This document shows positions 1 through 11,205 of a stretch of DNA of 64,000 nucleotides, piece after piece. This DNA comes from Toxotes chatareus (lineage: Eukaryota > Chordata > Actinopteri > Toxotidae): positions 15,904,501-15,968,500 of the forward strand of contig CM028896.1 in the NCBI GenBank assembly GCA_016801885.1, in the 5' to 3' direction. Below the pieces are notes generated by a model that ran no database searches, was not told the DNA's origin, and saw nothing but the letters and a program-made list of their open reading frames with translations. Position numbers and translations under genes: made by a program. Within the stretch, counting starts at the first letter, position 1; each line of letters begins with the position of its first letter.

Positions 1-1018
1 GCTGTGCAGACTCCACGTCTGATTAAGTCTGCTGGTACCATTAAAATTCTGCGTGTGTTTTGTTTTGTTTGTTCATTCACAGAGCGGCGCTCAGGCTGAG
101 CAGCAGGCTTGGCTGGTGTTAAATGGGGAGATTGGGAGGCCAGATGGATTATGGTTGGAGATGAGAGGTCTGAGGCAGGATGGATTAGAGGTTTTTATTT
201 TAATGGAATCAATACGCTGTAAGTGTCATCTTCATCCAGCGCTGATGGGATCATTCCACTGCACTGGGAGGGCACCGCGACTTTTCTCTGTTTCAACACT
301 CCTCCGCTTAGTCTGGCTCACCTTGTCACATCTACATGGCAACCAGCTCGACTAGTTGTCTGCCGTCTTTCGGTATGTCAGTTAGTCTGCCAGCCTGCTC
401 GCGCATGAGTTCATCTGAGCGCCTGTTAGTGTGCACAGCCGTGTAATGTACACGCGTGCGGCTGAGTCCATGTTTTGACTTTCCAGCTCGACAGAGGTCC
501 AGGTGAGGAAGCATCTGTCATGAGTGAGTGTGTCTGACAGCGTTAGCCAACTCTTGTCTGCTCTTTAGGGTGCCAGCTGGGGGAATTCCACATTAGCCGT
601 GACTGTGAAAGTTCCCCGGGCTATAACACAGTTTCACTCCAGGCGTAGTAATACCTCTTTACGCCGGATCACTGTGCCCTCGGCTCAGGGTTTCTTCATT
701 CATTCAGGTGTGCAGTCAGATCGCGGTGGTCCCCCGCTGCCCAACTCCCCGCCCGATCGATAACTCAATAACATTTTTCATAACGGCGGCGTGTTGGGAG
801 ATGTTCACCACAGCGGAGTGTGTGCGGGACGCCCTGCGACTTATTGTCAGGAACAAGGCCACAGTGAATGAATATTCCTGCATCTAGCTGTTTAAATTAA
901 GGCTCCAAACTTTGAAAATACGTGTTCAATAATGTGTTGAGTTTTCTGTGAGGACAGATAATGAAAAATGCATTCTGATTAATAAAGACGGGGATGTGTG
1001 GTCTCTGTGTGGTTTCAG
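1..1018. other. tbca intron (upstream part), no exon recognised
   Basis: This stretch precedes the first recognisable tbca exon and ends in the acceptor TTTCAG at 1013-1018. The N-terminal tbca exons, which encode the first helix of the bundle, are not seen here and should lie upstream of the window. The short open frames on both strands match no family I know. The segment is of mixed composition without obvious simple repeats. Confidence 0.6.
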
Positions 1019-2148
1019 ATGGAGGTGTTGCAGGAGTCCAGAATGATGATCCCAGACTGCCACCGCCGCCTGGCCGTAGCACACGCAGATCTGCTTCAGT
1101 TACTAGTAAGTAACACAGTGAGTCACCGTTAAATGGAAGAGTAAAAAAATATTTTTCATCTCACAACAGGACAAAACCGTATTGATGAAACTCTCCATCT
1201 ATTTCTGTTGTTGCTATTACTGTTGCTAATTTCTGGCCCTGCTGAAAAACTGCATGGTGTGATTGTATTAAAGGCACGTGGTGACAAAAGCAACTGTTTT
1301 TCCATAAATGTGCTCTGAACTTCAGCTTGTGTTGAACACAGAGAGGTTTGCTCTTTGCCATCAAGGGGTTTATCTTTAGTCCAGTGGCTCCACATCAGCT
1401 CGGCAGCTCTTTTACAAAGCTGATCTGGAACCTGCAGCCATACGTAGGAGAGAAAAGGCATTCCTCCACATCTGAATGGTTAAATTTATAAATGCTTGAG
1501 GTTTGATTTTGGAGATTTAAGATATTAAAGAGAAGTAAATACATTTTTTCTAAGTAAAGATGTATTAGCTGGTTTCAGTCACTAGGGGCAGGAAACCATC
1601 AAACAAAGCTGACATACCACTGTCTTTTAAAGTAAAGCATAGACGTTTTATAGATCCACACGAAAAGATCCAACATTAGAATTAATGTGGAGCGACGCTT
1701 CTGGACACCTGACAGGTCTTAGTTCACCTGCCAGGTGTTGGAGTTTGTTCACTTACGTTGTCTGCGGTTTATGGTCTTCTGAGCTTATCTCTGCTTTTTT
1801 TTTTTGATGGGAAAAGTTTCCTCCGTTAAAACCAAAACAATGAGCAGAAAGAGGCTAAACTTAATTCACATGAGAGCTGGATGTTAGGCAGAGAGAGCTA
1901 GCCTGCAGTCAAGCTAACCCTGTGCTGCTAAGTTCAGGTCCCAGTAACATGACACTGACTGAAACATGACCGCAGGCATTAAGTTTCATAACAATGAAGT
2001 GACATCCAGACAGGTTTGTTTAAATATGCTTTTACATTCACAGTTACACAGTAAAGTTGAAGATGTGTGGATTTATTCTTAAGAACCTGTTATACTTCCT
2101 CGTTTCAGGTACAGGAGACAGCAGTGTTTTCTAAAATGGCAATAAAAC

Positions 2149-2180
<32 letters not shown>

Positions 2181-2275
2181 TTGTGTCTTTCCAGGAAACA
2201 GAAGAGGATTTGGCTGAATCAGAGGAGTACAAAGAGGCCAGGAACGTATTGGACTCAGTGAAGCTTGAAGGATGA
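1019..2275 (+). CDS. tbca: tubulin-folding cofactor A, 3' part (last two coding exons)
   Basis: Two exons are visible: 1019-1105 (29 codons, phase 0, donor GTAAGT) and 2195-2275 (26 codons plus TGA, acceptor TTTCCAG). They encode LQESRMMIPDC and then EEYKEARNVLDSVKLEG, which match the C-terminal half of TBCA as I know it from human (LQESRMMIPDCQRRL; EEYKEARLVLDSVKLEA). TBCA is a small cytosolic three-helix-bundle chaperone of about 108 residues that captures beta-tubulin intermediates after CCT folding. About 55 residues are present, covering part of the second helix and the third. The first exons lie before the window, so this is partial through truncation by the window and not through decay. 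The frame is intact across the junction. The gene is in the same orientation as otp and wdr41 downstream. Confidence 0.9.
1106..2194 (+). other. last intron of tbca
   Basis: A canonical GT-AG intron of about 1.1 kb separates the two visible tbca exons. It holds no coding signal. Its 3' end carries a GT dinucleotide run directly in front of the acceptor. A stretch near 1560-1960 could be old interspersed-repeat material, but I do not recognise the family. Confidence 0.75.
2154..2180 (+). repeat. (GT)n microsatellite next to a splice acceptor
   Basis: About 13 GT units end 14 bases before the start of the final tbca coding exon at 2195. The run sits where the polypyrimidine tract of the acceptor would be. 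Only a short pyrimidine stretch (TCTTTCC) remains between the repeat and the AG. Confidence 0.9.
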
Positions 2276-2757
2276 TTTCTGATCCGTTTCTGTTCTCACT
2301 GTGAGATTCACTTGCTTAAATGTCCATTCCTTTCTTCAGGCCTTGTTTGGAACCATGCAGGCAAACTGAATCCATTCAAAGTCTCTGTTCTTGATGTAAT
2401 GATTTCTACTGTTTACTGTTAACGTGCCACCACATTTGACCATCCTCCTTCCGTGTGTAAAAACCCCACAAGAATCCCACCATAAACTTTCAGTTTATCA
2501 CAGTAGAGGAGTGGAGGGTTTTTCTTAGTGTTTTTTTTTCATATTGATGCACAGCCTGGATTTTATAGACATGATTAAATACTCACATTTGACTTTTATC
2601 TTTTATTCTGTAATGATTTTTGATGATGTGGATCCACTGCAGGTCACACCTGAAGCTCCGGTGTTTTAGAGTTAACTTTGCTTTTGTTTTCCATGGATCT
2701 GAAGCTTGCAGCACCTTAATTGGCTCTAACCCTTGATGTATCCCAGAATACTAGCAA

Positions 2758-3045
2758 AAGCTGCAATTAATAATTATTAACACGAATAATATGTCCATTT
2801 TTTTTTTATTAAACAATTAATTTTGTCTCTGAAATGCAGAAAATAGTTTAAAAATACCCATCACAGCTTTCAAACAGTCCAAAAAACCCAAAGATTTTCA
2901 CCTCACTCTGTCAAAAGCGGGAAATTATCACATTTGAGGAATTTGTGGCATTTTTTTTGCTTGAAAAATGACTTAAAACGCGACATCATCGATGTTTTTC
3001 TTATCAAATAATCGATTAATCAGCTAATCATTTCAACACGAACAC
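2758..3045 (-). repeat. dispersed teleost repeat (ATCGATTAATC type)
   Basis: The segment contains the succession GAAATGCAGAAAATAGT, CCCATCACAG, CAGTCC with AACCCAAAGAT, CACATTTGAGGAA, TGGCATTTTTT, CTTGAAAAATGACTTAAA and AATCGATTAATCAGCTAATC. I recognise this order from a repeat found in very many percomorph fish loci. The family name and its mobilising partner are not known to me. Orientation is arbitrary. This copy is diverged and internally shortened. Confidence 0.65.
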
Positions 3046-3304
3046 TAACTGATGGATTTATGCGCACAGTGCATTGGCCTGCTGATATTCCTGTTAACAA
3101 CAAAGACTGGAGCACTTTGGGCAACCCTGACAGTCAAATGACAAATGTTGGTTATGGCCATGAATGAGAAAACGGGCGGTTACATCTATTATCCAAATGG
3201 CCTAAAATAACGACACCTTGTATTAAGGCTGAGAGAGTCCTTCCTAAATAGTCATACTAATAAATGAACTCAATTGCCAGACAAATTAAGGTTACATTTG
3301 ACTT

Positions 3305-3570
3305 GATCCTTATTTTACAGATTTCGATAATTATTGGGATCACCCCAAAGTCTCATTACCGCCCTAATGAGGCGCTGCTACTCCGTGACATCTACCCCGC
3401 TCCATCTCGTTAAGGAAATCGCTCTTCAATGCTGATTATTTTATTTGGAGGTATAATTATATTTCTTTCGGATAAATCACGGCCTAATCGAGTCCGTACA
3501 GAGGGCAGCGGTGCTAATTGAGGCATGAGATGCGGCGGCGGGGTGCTACACCTGGGTTTATGTGACCGGA
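3305..3570. promoter_or_regulatory. candidate conserved non-coding element upstream of otp
   Basis: A stretch of balanced composition without repeats contains several homeodomain cores (CTAATGAGGC, GATTATTTTATTTGG, GCTAATTGAGGC), spaced as in developmental enhancers. It contrasts with the repeat-derived DNA on both sides. The call rests on texture and position near a developmental homeobox gene. No alignment was possible. Confidence 0.3.
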
Positions 3571-3639
3571 GGACCCGTGCAGGCTGCTGACTGCTCTGTG
3601 AACATGCAGTGGCTGGATGAGAAGCACCCACATCCTAAA

Positions 3640-4005
3640 CTGTAAATATACTCTCTTCCATACAGTACTCTGCATTCAAAATGTTGTTTAAGTGAAAGGA
3701 AGTATTGTTAGCAAAATGTAAGCACATAATATCCAATGTGAAAGTCATTAGGCAGCAGAATGGGCCCTCTGGGAGTTAATATGTGCATCATATGATTGAA
3801 TTTAATGACTAATACATTAATGTGAAAGCAGGGTTTCAGTGGATATTGTAGCTGGTGGTGCTGGAGCTAATTTAACTAGTTTGCAGTAGTAGTTTAATTT
3901 AAACTCTTAATGCAGTAACTGTAGCTGTCAGACGAATGTAGTGGAGTAAAAATGTGTACAGTACTGTCTCTGAGACGTAGTGGAGTTACTCATCCTGTAA
4001 TCTGC
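3640..4005 (+). repeat. dispersed teleost repeat (AGTGGAGTAAAA family), forward copy
   Basis: Diagnostic blocks occur in order: ACTCTGCATTCAAAATGTT, AGTATTGTTAGCAAAATGTA, ATTAATGTGAAAGCAG, TTGTAGCTGGTGGTGCTGG, AGCTAATTTAACTAGTTT, GTAACTGTAGCTGTCAGA and ATGTAGTGGAGTAAAAATG. I recognise these from a family very common in percomorph genomes. The copy is nearly contiguous and moderately diverged. Related copies lie at 4205-4440 (inverted) and 20755-20838. Confidence 0.7.
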
Positions 4006-4204
4006 ATTTCATTTCTGAAAACTGTTCCGACCTCTTTCCCTCTTAAATCCACCTGGTTTATCTGCTGTAAATGACCAGGGAAACCAACTATTGGCCTCCT
4101 ACAATTAGCCCTAAATGAACAAATTGGCCTGTATATAACCCGAGAGCAAACTAACCTGCCGTTTTCAACCTAATCATGAGAGAGAACAATGGTGTTTTAT
4201 TCAT

Positions 4205-4440
4205 CTGTGGAAAGTGAGGAAGGAACGTACATCTCAGATACTGCACTTAGTACTCAGCAGGGAATATAACACCTTTTACTCCATTACATTTATCTGACAG
4301 CGTTAATCTGTAGATTATTTGTGAGCATATAAAATACAGTGCTGTCATACATTGAATTAGCTCTTTAGCAGCCAGCTTCAATATTAAAATGCTGCTTAAT
4401 TTTAATGTGTAACTGATGATAATCCAGTGGTATAATGCAT
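4205..4440 (-). repeat. dispersed teleost repeat, inverted copy of the 3640-4005 family
   Basis: On the minus strand the segment reads GTTACACATTAAAATTAAGC, GAAGCTGGCTGC, GAGCTAATT, GCTGTCAGATAAATGTAATG and GAGTAAAAGGTG. These are the same blocks as in the forward copy about 200 bases upstream. The two copies therefore form a diverged inverted pair. Confidence 0.6.
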
Positions 4441-5046
4441 ATGCAATGTAACGCTGGCAGTGGCCGTTTTCACTGCATAGTGAGTATTTTTGCTTCTGTG
4501 CGTTTGGCTCATGATAGTCTGCGTAATGTTATTTACTTTGGTTTAATTTTGAACGGGACTCATTTGAAAACTTTTACTGCAGGATGTGAATATTTTCCCA
4601 CCACAGATTTTTCAGATTATTTGCTGAGTTACTGTTTTCAAGTTTATTAATATTAAACTATGGACCATGTCAGTCGTCATGTTGACGTGGAAGCGGCGCA
4701 AGTTGCCTCCTCCAGTCACCTCCGCCTGGCGGGAGCGGAGGAGGATGCGTTTGCCGCTGAAGTGCCGCAGATTTTCTGCCGCTGCCGCTAAACTTTGTCC
4801 GCGTCGGAGTTTTCCCGCAGAGCAGACCGCTGCGGCTGCCGCTCCTCTCCTGTCACCACACGGTAACTTACTGCTCCTAATCGCCCCCCAGACTGTCGCC
4901 AAATCAGCCGCATGAAACAGGAATCTCATTTGTTAAACCTGAGGCTTGTGCGGATGGAAGATCGATTGTTTTTCTCCTCAGAAATCTGTAATTGAGTGAA
5001 TACAGACTGCAAAGGCGGATCAGAGAGAGGAAGGGGGGAAAAAATC

Positions 5047-5160
5047 ACGGGGACCCAGTGGTTTGGAGAGGCCGTACTGTCACCGGGAGGTCACAGGTTC
5101 AAGTCCCGCCCGCCACCAACTGTGCGTCCACCTGCAACAATCACACGCCTGGATCTGAGG
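5047..5160 (+). repeat. possible tRNA-derived SINE fragment
   Basis: GGTTCAAGTCC at 5096-5106 fits the RNA polymerase III B box (GGTTCRANTCC). About 45 bases upstream, GACCCAGTGG (5052-5061) resembles the A box (TRGCNNAGYGG). That spacing equals the tRNA spacing. The intervening GAGAGGCCGTACTGTCACCG is also tRNA-like. No intact cloverleaf with an acceptor stem is evident, so a SINE head is likelier than a functional tRNA. Confidence 0.4.
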
Positions 5161-5445
5161 TAAAACGCAACGGCCTCACAGACACTGATGCCCCAATACA
5201 TTATTTACAGTAGTATTACAGTTTAGTTTAGTTTTATTAAAAGTCACTCATCTCCACAGCGCGTGAAAATATCTACTTTCCACTCAGATGCGCAGCATTA
5301 ACCCGCGCGGGGCGAATTTGTTTGTCTATTTTTATTTATATCGTGCATAAGATTGATGTGAGCACGAGGAGAGATGTGGCAAACTGTGCCTCGGTCCTTG
5401 TTTGCCCTAATTACAGCCTGATCAGCTCAGCAAAACCAAGAGCCC

Positions 5446-5448
<3 letters not shown>

Positions 5449-5483
<35 letters not shown>
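5449..5483 (+). repeat. (CA)n microsatellite
   Basis: An uninterrupted CA dinucleotide run of about 17 units lies in the tbca-otp intergenic region. Confidence 0.95.
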
Positions 5484-5485
<2 letters not shown>

Positions 5486-6524
5486 AATCTATTGACACTA
5501 TTAAGTGAAAAGATGCCTTTGAATTAGTTGAACTAAATGCGTTGCATACACGAGGAATAACAGCTTCCAGGCAGGATGATTTATCAAACAGTGAAGTGCT
5601 TCATATAAAGAAACGTGTAATAATAAAATTAATAATAATGACTTGTGCGTTAGGTGGCCCCTGCATTCAATACAATTGTTTTTTCGTTTTATTATAAAGC
5701 ATGAAAATGAAATCTTGCAAGATTCAGTTCAGCCAACAGAAACTAAAGCAGTTAAATTGTTTTACGTGCAGCCAATTCTGTCTGAAATCAAACAAAAAAC
5801 ATTTCTTTTGGGGAAAAAAACAACAATTAATAACCACCACAAAAAATAAACTCTGCTGTATCTTTTCGGCTCGAAAATAAACAACATAATGTTAAGAATA
5901 TCACAGAAATTCTTCTTATTTTTTTGTTGCTTTTAGCTCCATGTTTAGCACACACGTGTCGCGCTGTCTGACATCCTGTGATCCCCTCTCTGTCGCTGTT
6001 TGGGTTAAATATGACCTGCTGCTTCCAGAGGAGTCGTTCACTTCTGTTTGTACAGCTATAAAAGCGCGGAGATATCGCAAAGTCGTAAAATGAAGCGCGC
6101 AATCCATCAACCCGCGACGCGATGATTTTAAATAATCCTTATAGTATAGGCTCCCGGCGCAAAGAAAAGCTCTATAAAATATGGAAACAAGGAGGAAATA
6201 CCATGAATTTTGAGCAGAATTATTTACTCGAATAATCAGCCCGTAGAATTGTAAAAATTGTCGTTCATCTAGTTATAAATCTGGAAAATAAACAAACCTG
6301 TTAATCTATGCTGGGTTACATCCCCTAAAATATTGAATAGCCTATTCTGAACCAACAACGCTTAGTTCCAGTCGTGAATCTCCTAAAGTCTACCTCAAAT
6401 TCGGCTTCTAAAAAAAAAAAAAGAAAGAAAGAAATATCTCCAATTGCGCATCTTCTTCTTTTCCTCCTTTGAAGAAAGACGCACGAAATCTCCTCCACAT
6501 CCCGATGCGTCCGAGACAGACTCA

Positions 6525-6585
6525 CTCCATCCATCCATCCATCCATCCGTCCGTCCGTCCATCCAACCATCCATCCATCCATCCC
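6525..6585 (+). repeat. (CATC)n tetranucleotide repeat with a CGTC interruption
   Basis: Six CATC-type units are followed by three CGTC units and then further CATC units, ending near 6585. The internal CGTC block is a variant that has itself been amplified. It accounts for the serine-, histidine- and proline-rich open frames here, which are not genes. Confidence 0.9.
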
Positions 6586-7179
6586 AGTCTGTCGGTCGTA
6601 CCACCAGATTGCAGACAAATAAAAGATGAGCAGAGTCAATTGAAGCCTGGATAGATGAAGAAAAGAGCCCAAACGAGCCCCGGGTTCACGCTCGGACGCC
6701 TCCTTTGTGCCACTTTTCCAGCACATAATAAATAAACCTGCTCTCTCAAAACGTCCCGACATATGTCTAAAGCATGTCTGATTTTTTTTTTTTTTTTTTT
6801 TTTCTGATCCTTAAACATTTGGCAGACCGGTGAGTGTGTGTGAACCAAAAAAAAAAAAAAAAGAAAAAAAAAGCTGCTGTGCTAATTGAGCCTAATGGTT
6901 TATTCGCGGCTCCTTTTTAAAGCTGATTTTTTAAAGAGGGTTTTCTCGTCTCACCGAAAAACTAAAATAAGCCTAATTCAGACAGATTGTGAAGAACTGG
7001 ACTGCGGAGTGAAGCCAGCTCCTCCACGTGCTGCAGACACAGTCATGTGTTTACCAATGTATCTGTTCGGGTGTCAGGTTATTCACAGCGTTTCGGGCGT
7101 ATTAACTGTGTCCCTTTATCAAAGGCAAGGCATTCACAGCTCATGTTAAACTCCCTCCACTTTCCGCCGAATTAATTTG

Positions 7180-7420
7180 CTCACACATCATTTACACCAG
7201 GACCCTCCCCTCTTGACAGTTGCTCCTAAATACTAGTAAATTACCGCTAATTTATACTGATCTTACTCTGATATTTGCAATAAAGGCGTATAGATTTGGC
7301 ACTAATTACATAAAAGCCTAATGGCCTTGAAAATTAGCCTGGTTAGAATTATATAAAGTTTGTTGTTTGGCTGACTGGGAAATCAAGGATATTAGAGGAG
7401 GTTCACTTGGTCTCCAAGAG
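7180..7420. promoter_or_regulatory. candidate conserved non-coding element proximal to otp
   Basis: About 700-900 bases upstream of the otp start codon, a low-repeat stretch is rich in homeodomain cores: GCTAATTTATACTG, GCACTAATTACATAAAAG and GAAAATTAGCCTGG. It also carries GGCTGACTGGGAAATC and an AATAAAGG motif. The texture resembles vertebrate developmental enhancers. A similar patch continues with interruptions to about 7790. The function is inferred from position only. Confidence 0.35.
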
Positions 7421-7859
7421 GCATTTAGTGTCGTGAAGAGGTCGACAATGTCATCATGAGACTAAAAAAAAAATGTCATTAGAAAGAAGAAAGGGCAATA
7501 AGAATAAATGCAGGTTCATAGCATAGAGTCGGTGTTACACGGGGCATATTAGCAGCCGCACAGCGTGGTGTCAGTTTGCGCAGCCATGTGGTTATTCCTC
7601 ATATGAATAACTCCGAATCTTGTTCGAGTGGCTTGCTATAAAAACGGGTGCAGAGCAGCATGCACAATTAAACAAATATTGTGGTGATCCAACATTTCTT
7701 GAGCGGGTCGAAGCTTTCACACAGATATTAAATCAGGTTATTTTATTGGATGTAATTTGGAGGAGAAATCAAAGCCAATTACGGGAATGAGGAGGAATGA
7801 ACTTGTGGATGTGAGAGGATGGAGTGGGGGGGGTGAGTCAGGGGCGCGCTGGGGTCTCG

Positions 7860-8098
7860 GGCTAAAGCTGACATACCTCAGGCTTCAACTCTGATTGGTC
7901 CTCGTTTGGAGAAGCTCATGGGTTCATTCCGTTGTTAAGCGCCTCCCCATTTCTCTAAACTACATTATAATGCAACCAACCTCCCTTTTAACCACAAACC
8001 GAATTTGCTTTCATTTAGGCTATATATATTTCTTAAATAGGTTAAAGTCATAGAGATTTTTTTTTTTGGAATAGCATTTCGCCCTGGAGCGGTGCGCA
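7860..8098 (+). promoter_or_regulatory. presumed otp promoter and 5' UTR
   Basis: This is the segment immediately before the otp start codon. It contains CTGATTGGTC (7891-7900, a CCAAT box on the minus strand) and, about 70 bases on, CATTATAATGC (7963-7973), which could act as a TATA-like element. A further AT-rich block TATATATATTTC lies near 8021-8032. The transcription start is not determined. The GTGCGCAATGC context at 8093 gives an A at -1 and no strong Kozak purine at -3. Confidence 0.4.
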
Positions 8099-11000
8099 AT
8101 GCTATCTCATGCCGACCTCCTGGATGCTCGCCTCGGTGAGTTATCATCACCAAACTCCGGTCTTCAACTCTACTGTAAGCTGGAGGCACTTCTAATCTTA
8201 AATCAAGCTCAGAAAATTGTCAATTTGCTTCTTATATTATCTTAATGTGACTGAAGTGAACTAAACTCGCTTAATTCATTGGAAAAGTAATTATTATTAT
8301 TATATTACTGCATAATTTGATTTAACAATTTTCTAAGATATCGGTGTGATCGAGTTGGATTAAGAGTATTTAAGGAGCAGATTGTAATGTGCATGCTGTA
8401 GCTGTCTCTCTCGAAGAGCTGCACTCATCGCTGTTTTAATTTCTTCGTTTGTGTTTTAAATTTGTGTTTGTTCCCGGATCGTTTAATGCATGTGCCGCTT
8501 CTGTGTCACCATTTTCCACTGGCGCGAAACAACGCTTCACCTGTTCATGGCTTCTCCTGTTCGCCTGTAAAGTTTAAAATGTCTAACCCTGTCCTTTTTC
8601 CTCCTGCAGAGACACTGTTTACTGTGCCCATCTCACCAGCTGTGCTTGTCTCTGCAGGGATGAAGGATGCCGCGGCGGAGCTCCTGGGCCACAGGGAGGC
8701 TTTGAAGTGCAGGCTCGGCGGAGGGGGACCCGACCCGGGACACTCCGGCGAGCTCGGCCCGGGCCCGGACGGCGTGGAAGGGGCCACGATGCTCCCCGGT
8801 GATGATATCAGCAGCGGCGGAGGATCCAACCCGGTGCAGGTCAACAGCAAAGAGCAGGAGAAGCAGCAGCAACAGCAGCAGAACAACAACAACCCCAACC
8901 AGTCCGGAGGGCAGCAGACCCAGAAACAGAAGCGGCACCGGACCCGCTTCACCCCGGCGCAGCTCAACGAGCTGGAGCGGAGCTTCGCCAAAACGCACTA
9001 CCCAGATATCTTCATGCGGGAGGAGCTGGCTCTGAGGATCGGTCTGACGGAGTCCAGAGTGCAGGTAGGGCCGCTGGAAATGTGCGACACAATTCAGATG
9101 CAGAGAACTGACAAACAGCGACTCACTCACATTCTAAAACGAATAAATTTCAATCAAAATCATCTCTATCAAATGTTTATTACAATTACAATCTCCACCA
9201 ACTCCAAAAAATAAAACTAAAATAAGAAACTGTTCACAGACAAAAGCTGCCACGGTGTTTCAGCAGCAGTGATAGAGACAGAAATGAAAAATGAAATCCC
9301 TGCTCACAGCAGCCGCCTGTTATTCTGTGACTGAGGAGTTCAGCTCATTGTGTCCTCTGACATTACAGGAGCGTGTCAGCAGCTGTAAAAGGAATCCATC
9401 CACAAAGACCAATTTCCTTTCAAAGTAAAATAGATTTAACAAAATTCCTATTTATTTTTTGATGGATGTGAAATTAAAGTTTCTCGTTTTAACCGTCGGT
9501 ATAATCAGAGAAATTGGAAATTATTTTTAAATTGTAAGATGTTATTTAAGTTATGTAGACAAAAAAAAAAAAAAAAAAAAAGCAAGAAACTTTATTATCG
9601 TTTTGATTTAGATTTCTGTTGAACGGAAATAATTTTCTGTAATATGAAAACGAAATTCAGAATACACACTATAATCAAACTATCCCTGAATTTTACTCTG
9701 TAATTTATTTTATTCAATAAAAATAGTCAAGAAATTCACATGACACAGAAATTTATATTGTTAGAATATTATTTTAAATATTACAGGAATATAAAGGAAA
9801 GTGAGTCAGGTAATAATCAACGGAGTAAAGATTACAACACAGGTGTCCGGCGCTCAGGTGCATCTGTGTGTGTGTGTGTGGTTTCGCTGCCGTGCCCTCA
9901 CCCGGATTCGAACCGGCGACCCTGTACAGTTAACATCAACCTCACACGTTCACCGTAGAAAACAAGGCTTTTAGCAGCAGACCTTCCCGTTACACTGACA
10001 TCTGACCCAGTCCTGTTGTCTTTTCACTTCACTATATTTCACACTATCACAACAAAAACAGACATTTTTTATTTTATTTGTATTTTACCCAGTGTCTGTC
10101 TGTGCCTGTGTGTTTACAGCGGTTTGTCTCAGATTCAAACTCTGGGTGTAGTCACATGTCATTTCAGCTCGGTGCTATTTATTGATGACCAGCCCTTTAA
10201 TTTTGCCTGATTTAAAACTGGCCCATATTTTGTGTCCATCTCATTTAATGTAATTGATCTGGAGGGAACCTAATGATGAGTTTTATTACACTCCTCTAAT
10301 CTCCTCTGATAAAACTGGCTCTGCAACCTCTTTAATGCTTTTTTAACCTTGTGACGACGAGTGCAAGAAAAAAAAAAAACTCGACTAAATTCTGCTCCTG
10401 TTGTGTTTTACTCTGGATGTGATGTTGCCCTCAGTGACTTCCAGTCTGCACAAAGTCAAAATACTTTCCTCTAACATCCGCCACATTAGGAATTATACTG
10501 TCACCGCCTTATTAACTATAGGAATGGCAAATGCACTTGGGTCGCTCACATGTGAAATAATACCCCCAATAATCATTATTATTATTGCACGGGTCAATTC
10601 AGCTTCTATACACTATTTACATAAAATAAGAATTAGTGTAATGATGCTCGTCTGCTCTTATGATAGGGCTGAAAATAAGAAGCAGGTCCAGAGTCGGTTT
10701 AGCGATGGGCCTGTCACCGCCGCCGGCGTCTTAATGCCGGACGCGCTGAGGCTGCGCTCTGTCTTTTTAAACGGAATGAGAAATTGCGTTTTCTTTCCTT
10801 TGAAGTGTAATGCATTTCAGGCCGGATTTCACGGCTGGATACGCGAGGGGAGGGGAGGGGAGAGGGGGGAGGGAGGGTGAGATTGTCCCGTTCTTATTAC
10901 TGCGCCCCACTTTCTCAACCAAATCTTCACATTAATCATAGACGCCCGCGTACAACCAAACCTACAACAGCTCAAGGACTCACGGAATAAAGTCTGTTTG

Positions 11001-11122
11001 CCAGCGAGACGATTTCTCACAGCAATAACATTATCTTTATTATCTGAGTGCGCGCTTTTCACTGGCTCCTTCCAGAGCAGCAAAAATCACTGGGGGTCAA
11101 ACGATGTCAGGAAAAACCCGTG

Positions 11123-11205
<83 letters not shown>

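Larger units (their letters stand above)
2276..8098. other. intergenic region between tbca and otp, including tbca 3' UTR
   Basis: No coding exon is supported in these 5.8 kb. The first few hundred bases must include the tbca 3' UTR, but no clear AATAAA site decides its end. The rest holds three dispersed repeats (2758-3045, 3640-4005, 4205-4440), a possible tRNA-derived SINE (5047-5160), CA and CATC microsatellites, long A and T runs (T 6782-6803, A 6847-6872), and homeodomain-core-rich stretches that look like conserved non-coding DNA (3305-3570, 7180-7420). The final 200 bases are the presumed otp promoter. A GC-rich patch at 4680-4870 has open frames on both strands without family resemblance. 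Confidence 0.7.

Noticed and set aside
4612..4929. Open frames on both strands over the GC-rich patch
   Set aside because: Alanine- and arginine-rich translation without a recognisable domain or splice structure; expected from GC-rich sequence.
5047..5120. Functional tRNA gene
   Set aside because: Box A- and B-like sequences are present, but no complete cloverleaf or acceptor-stem pairing could be drawn; listed as a possible SINE fragment.
6325..6762. Open frames of more than 100 codons over the CATC repeat
   Set aside because: The encoded residues simply repeat the tetranucleotide; no family resemblance, and the frames end at simple sequence.
8462..8657. Longer otp N-terminus starting at 8462
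   Set aside because: The frame before 8658 is intron 1. The acceptor TCTCTGCAG and the matching first exon at 8099-8135 supply the family N-terminus MLSHADLLDARL.
9065..9214. otp reading through after GLTESRVQ
   Set aside because: This is intron read-through past the donor GTAGGG; the homeodomain continues at 11771 with VWFQNRR.
10401..10880. 159-codon open frame in otp intron 2
   Set aside because: It lies entirely in an intron, matches no family I know, and its end is a purine-rich simple stretch.
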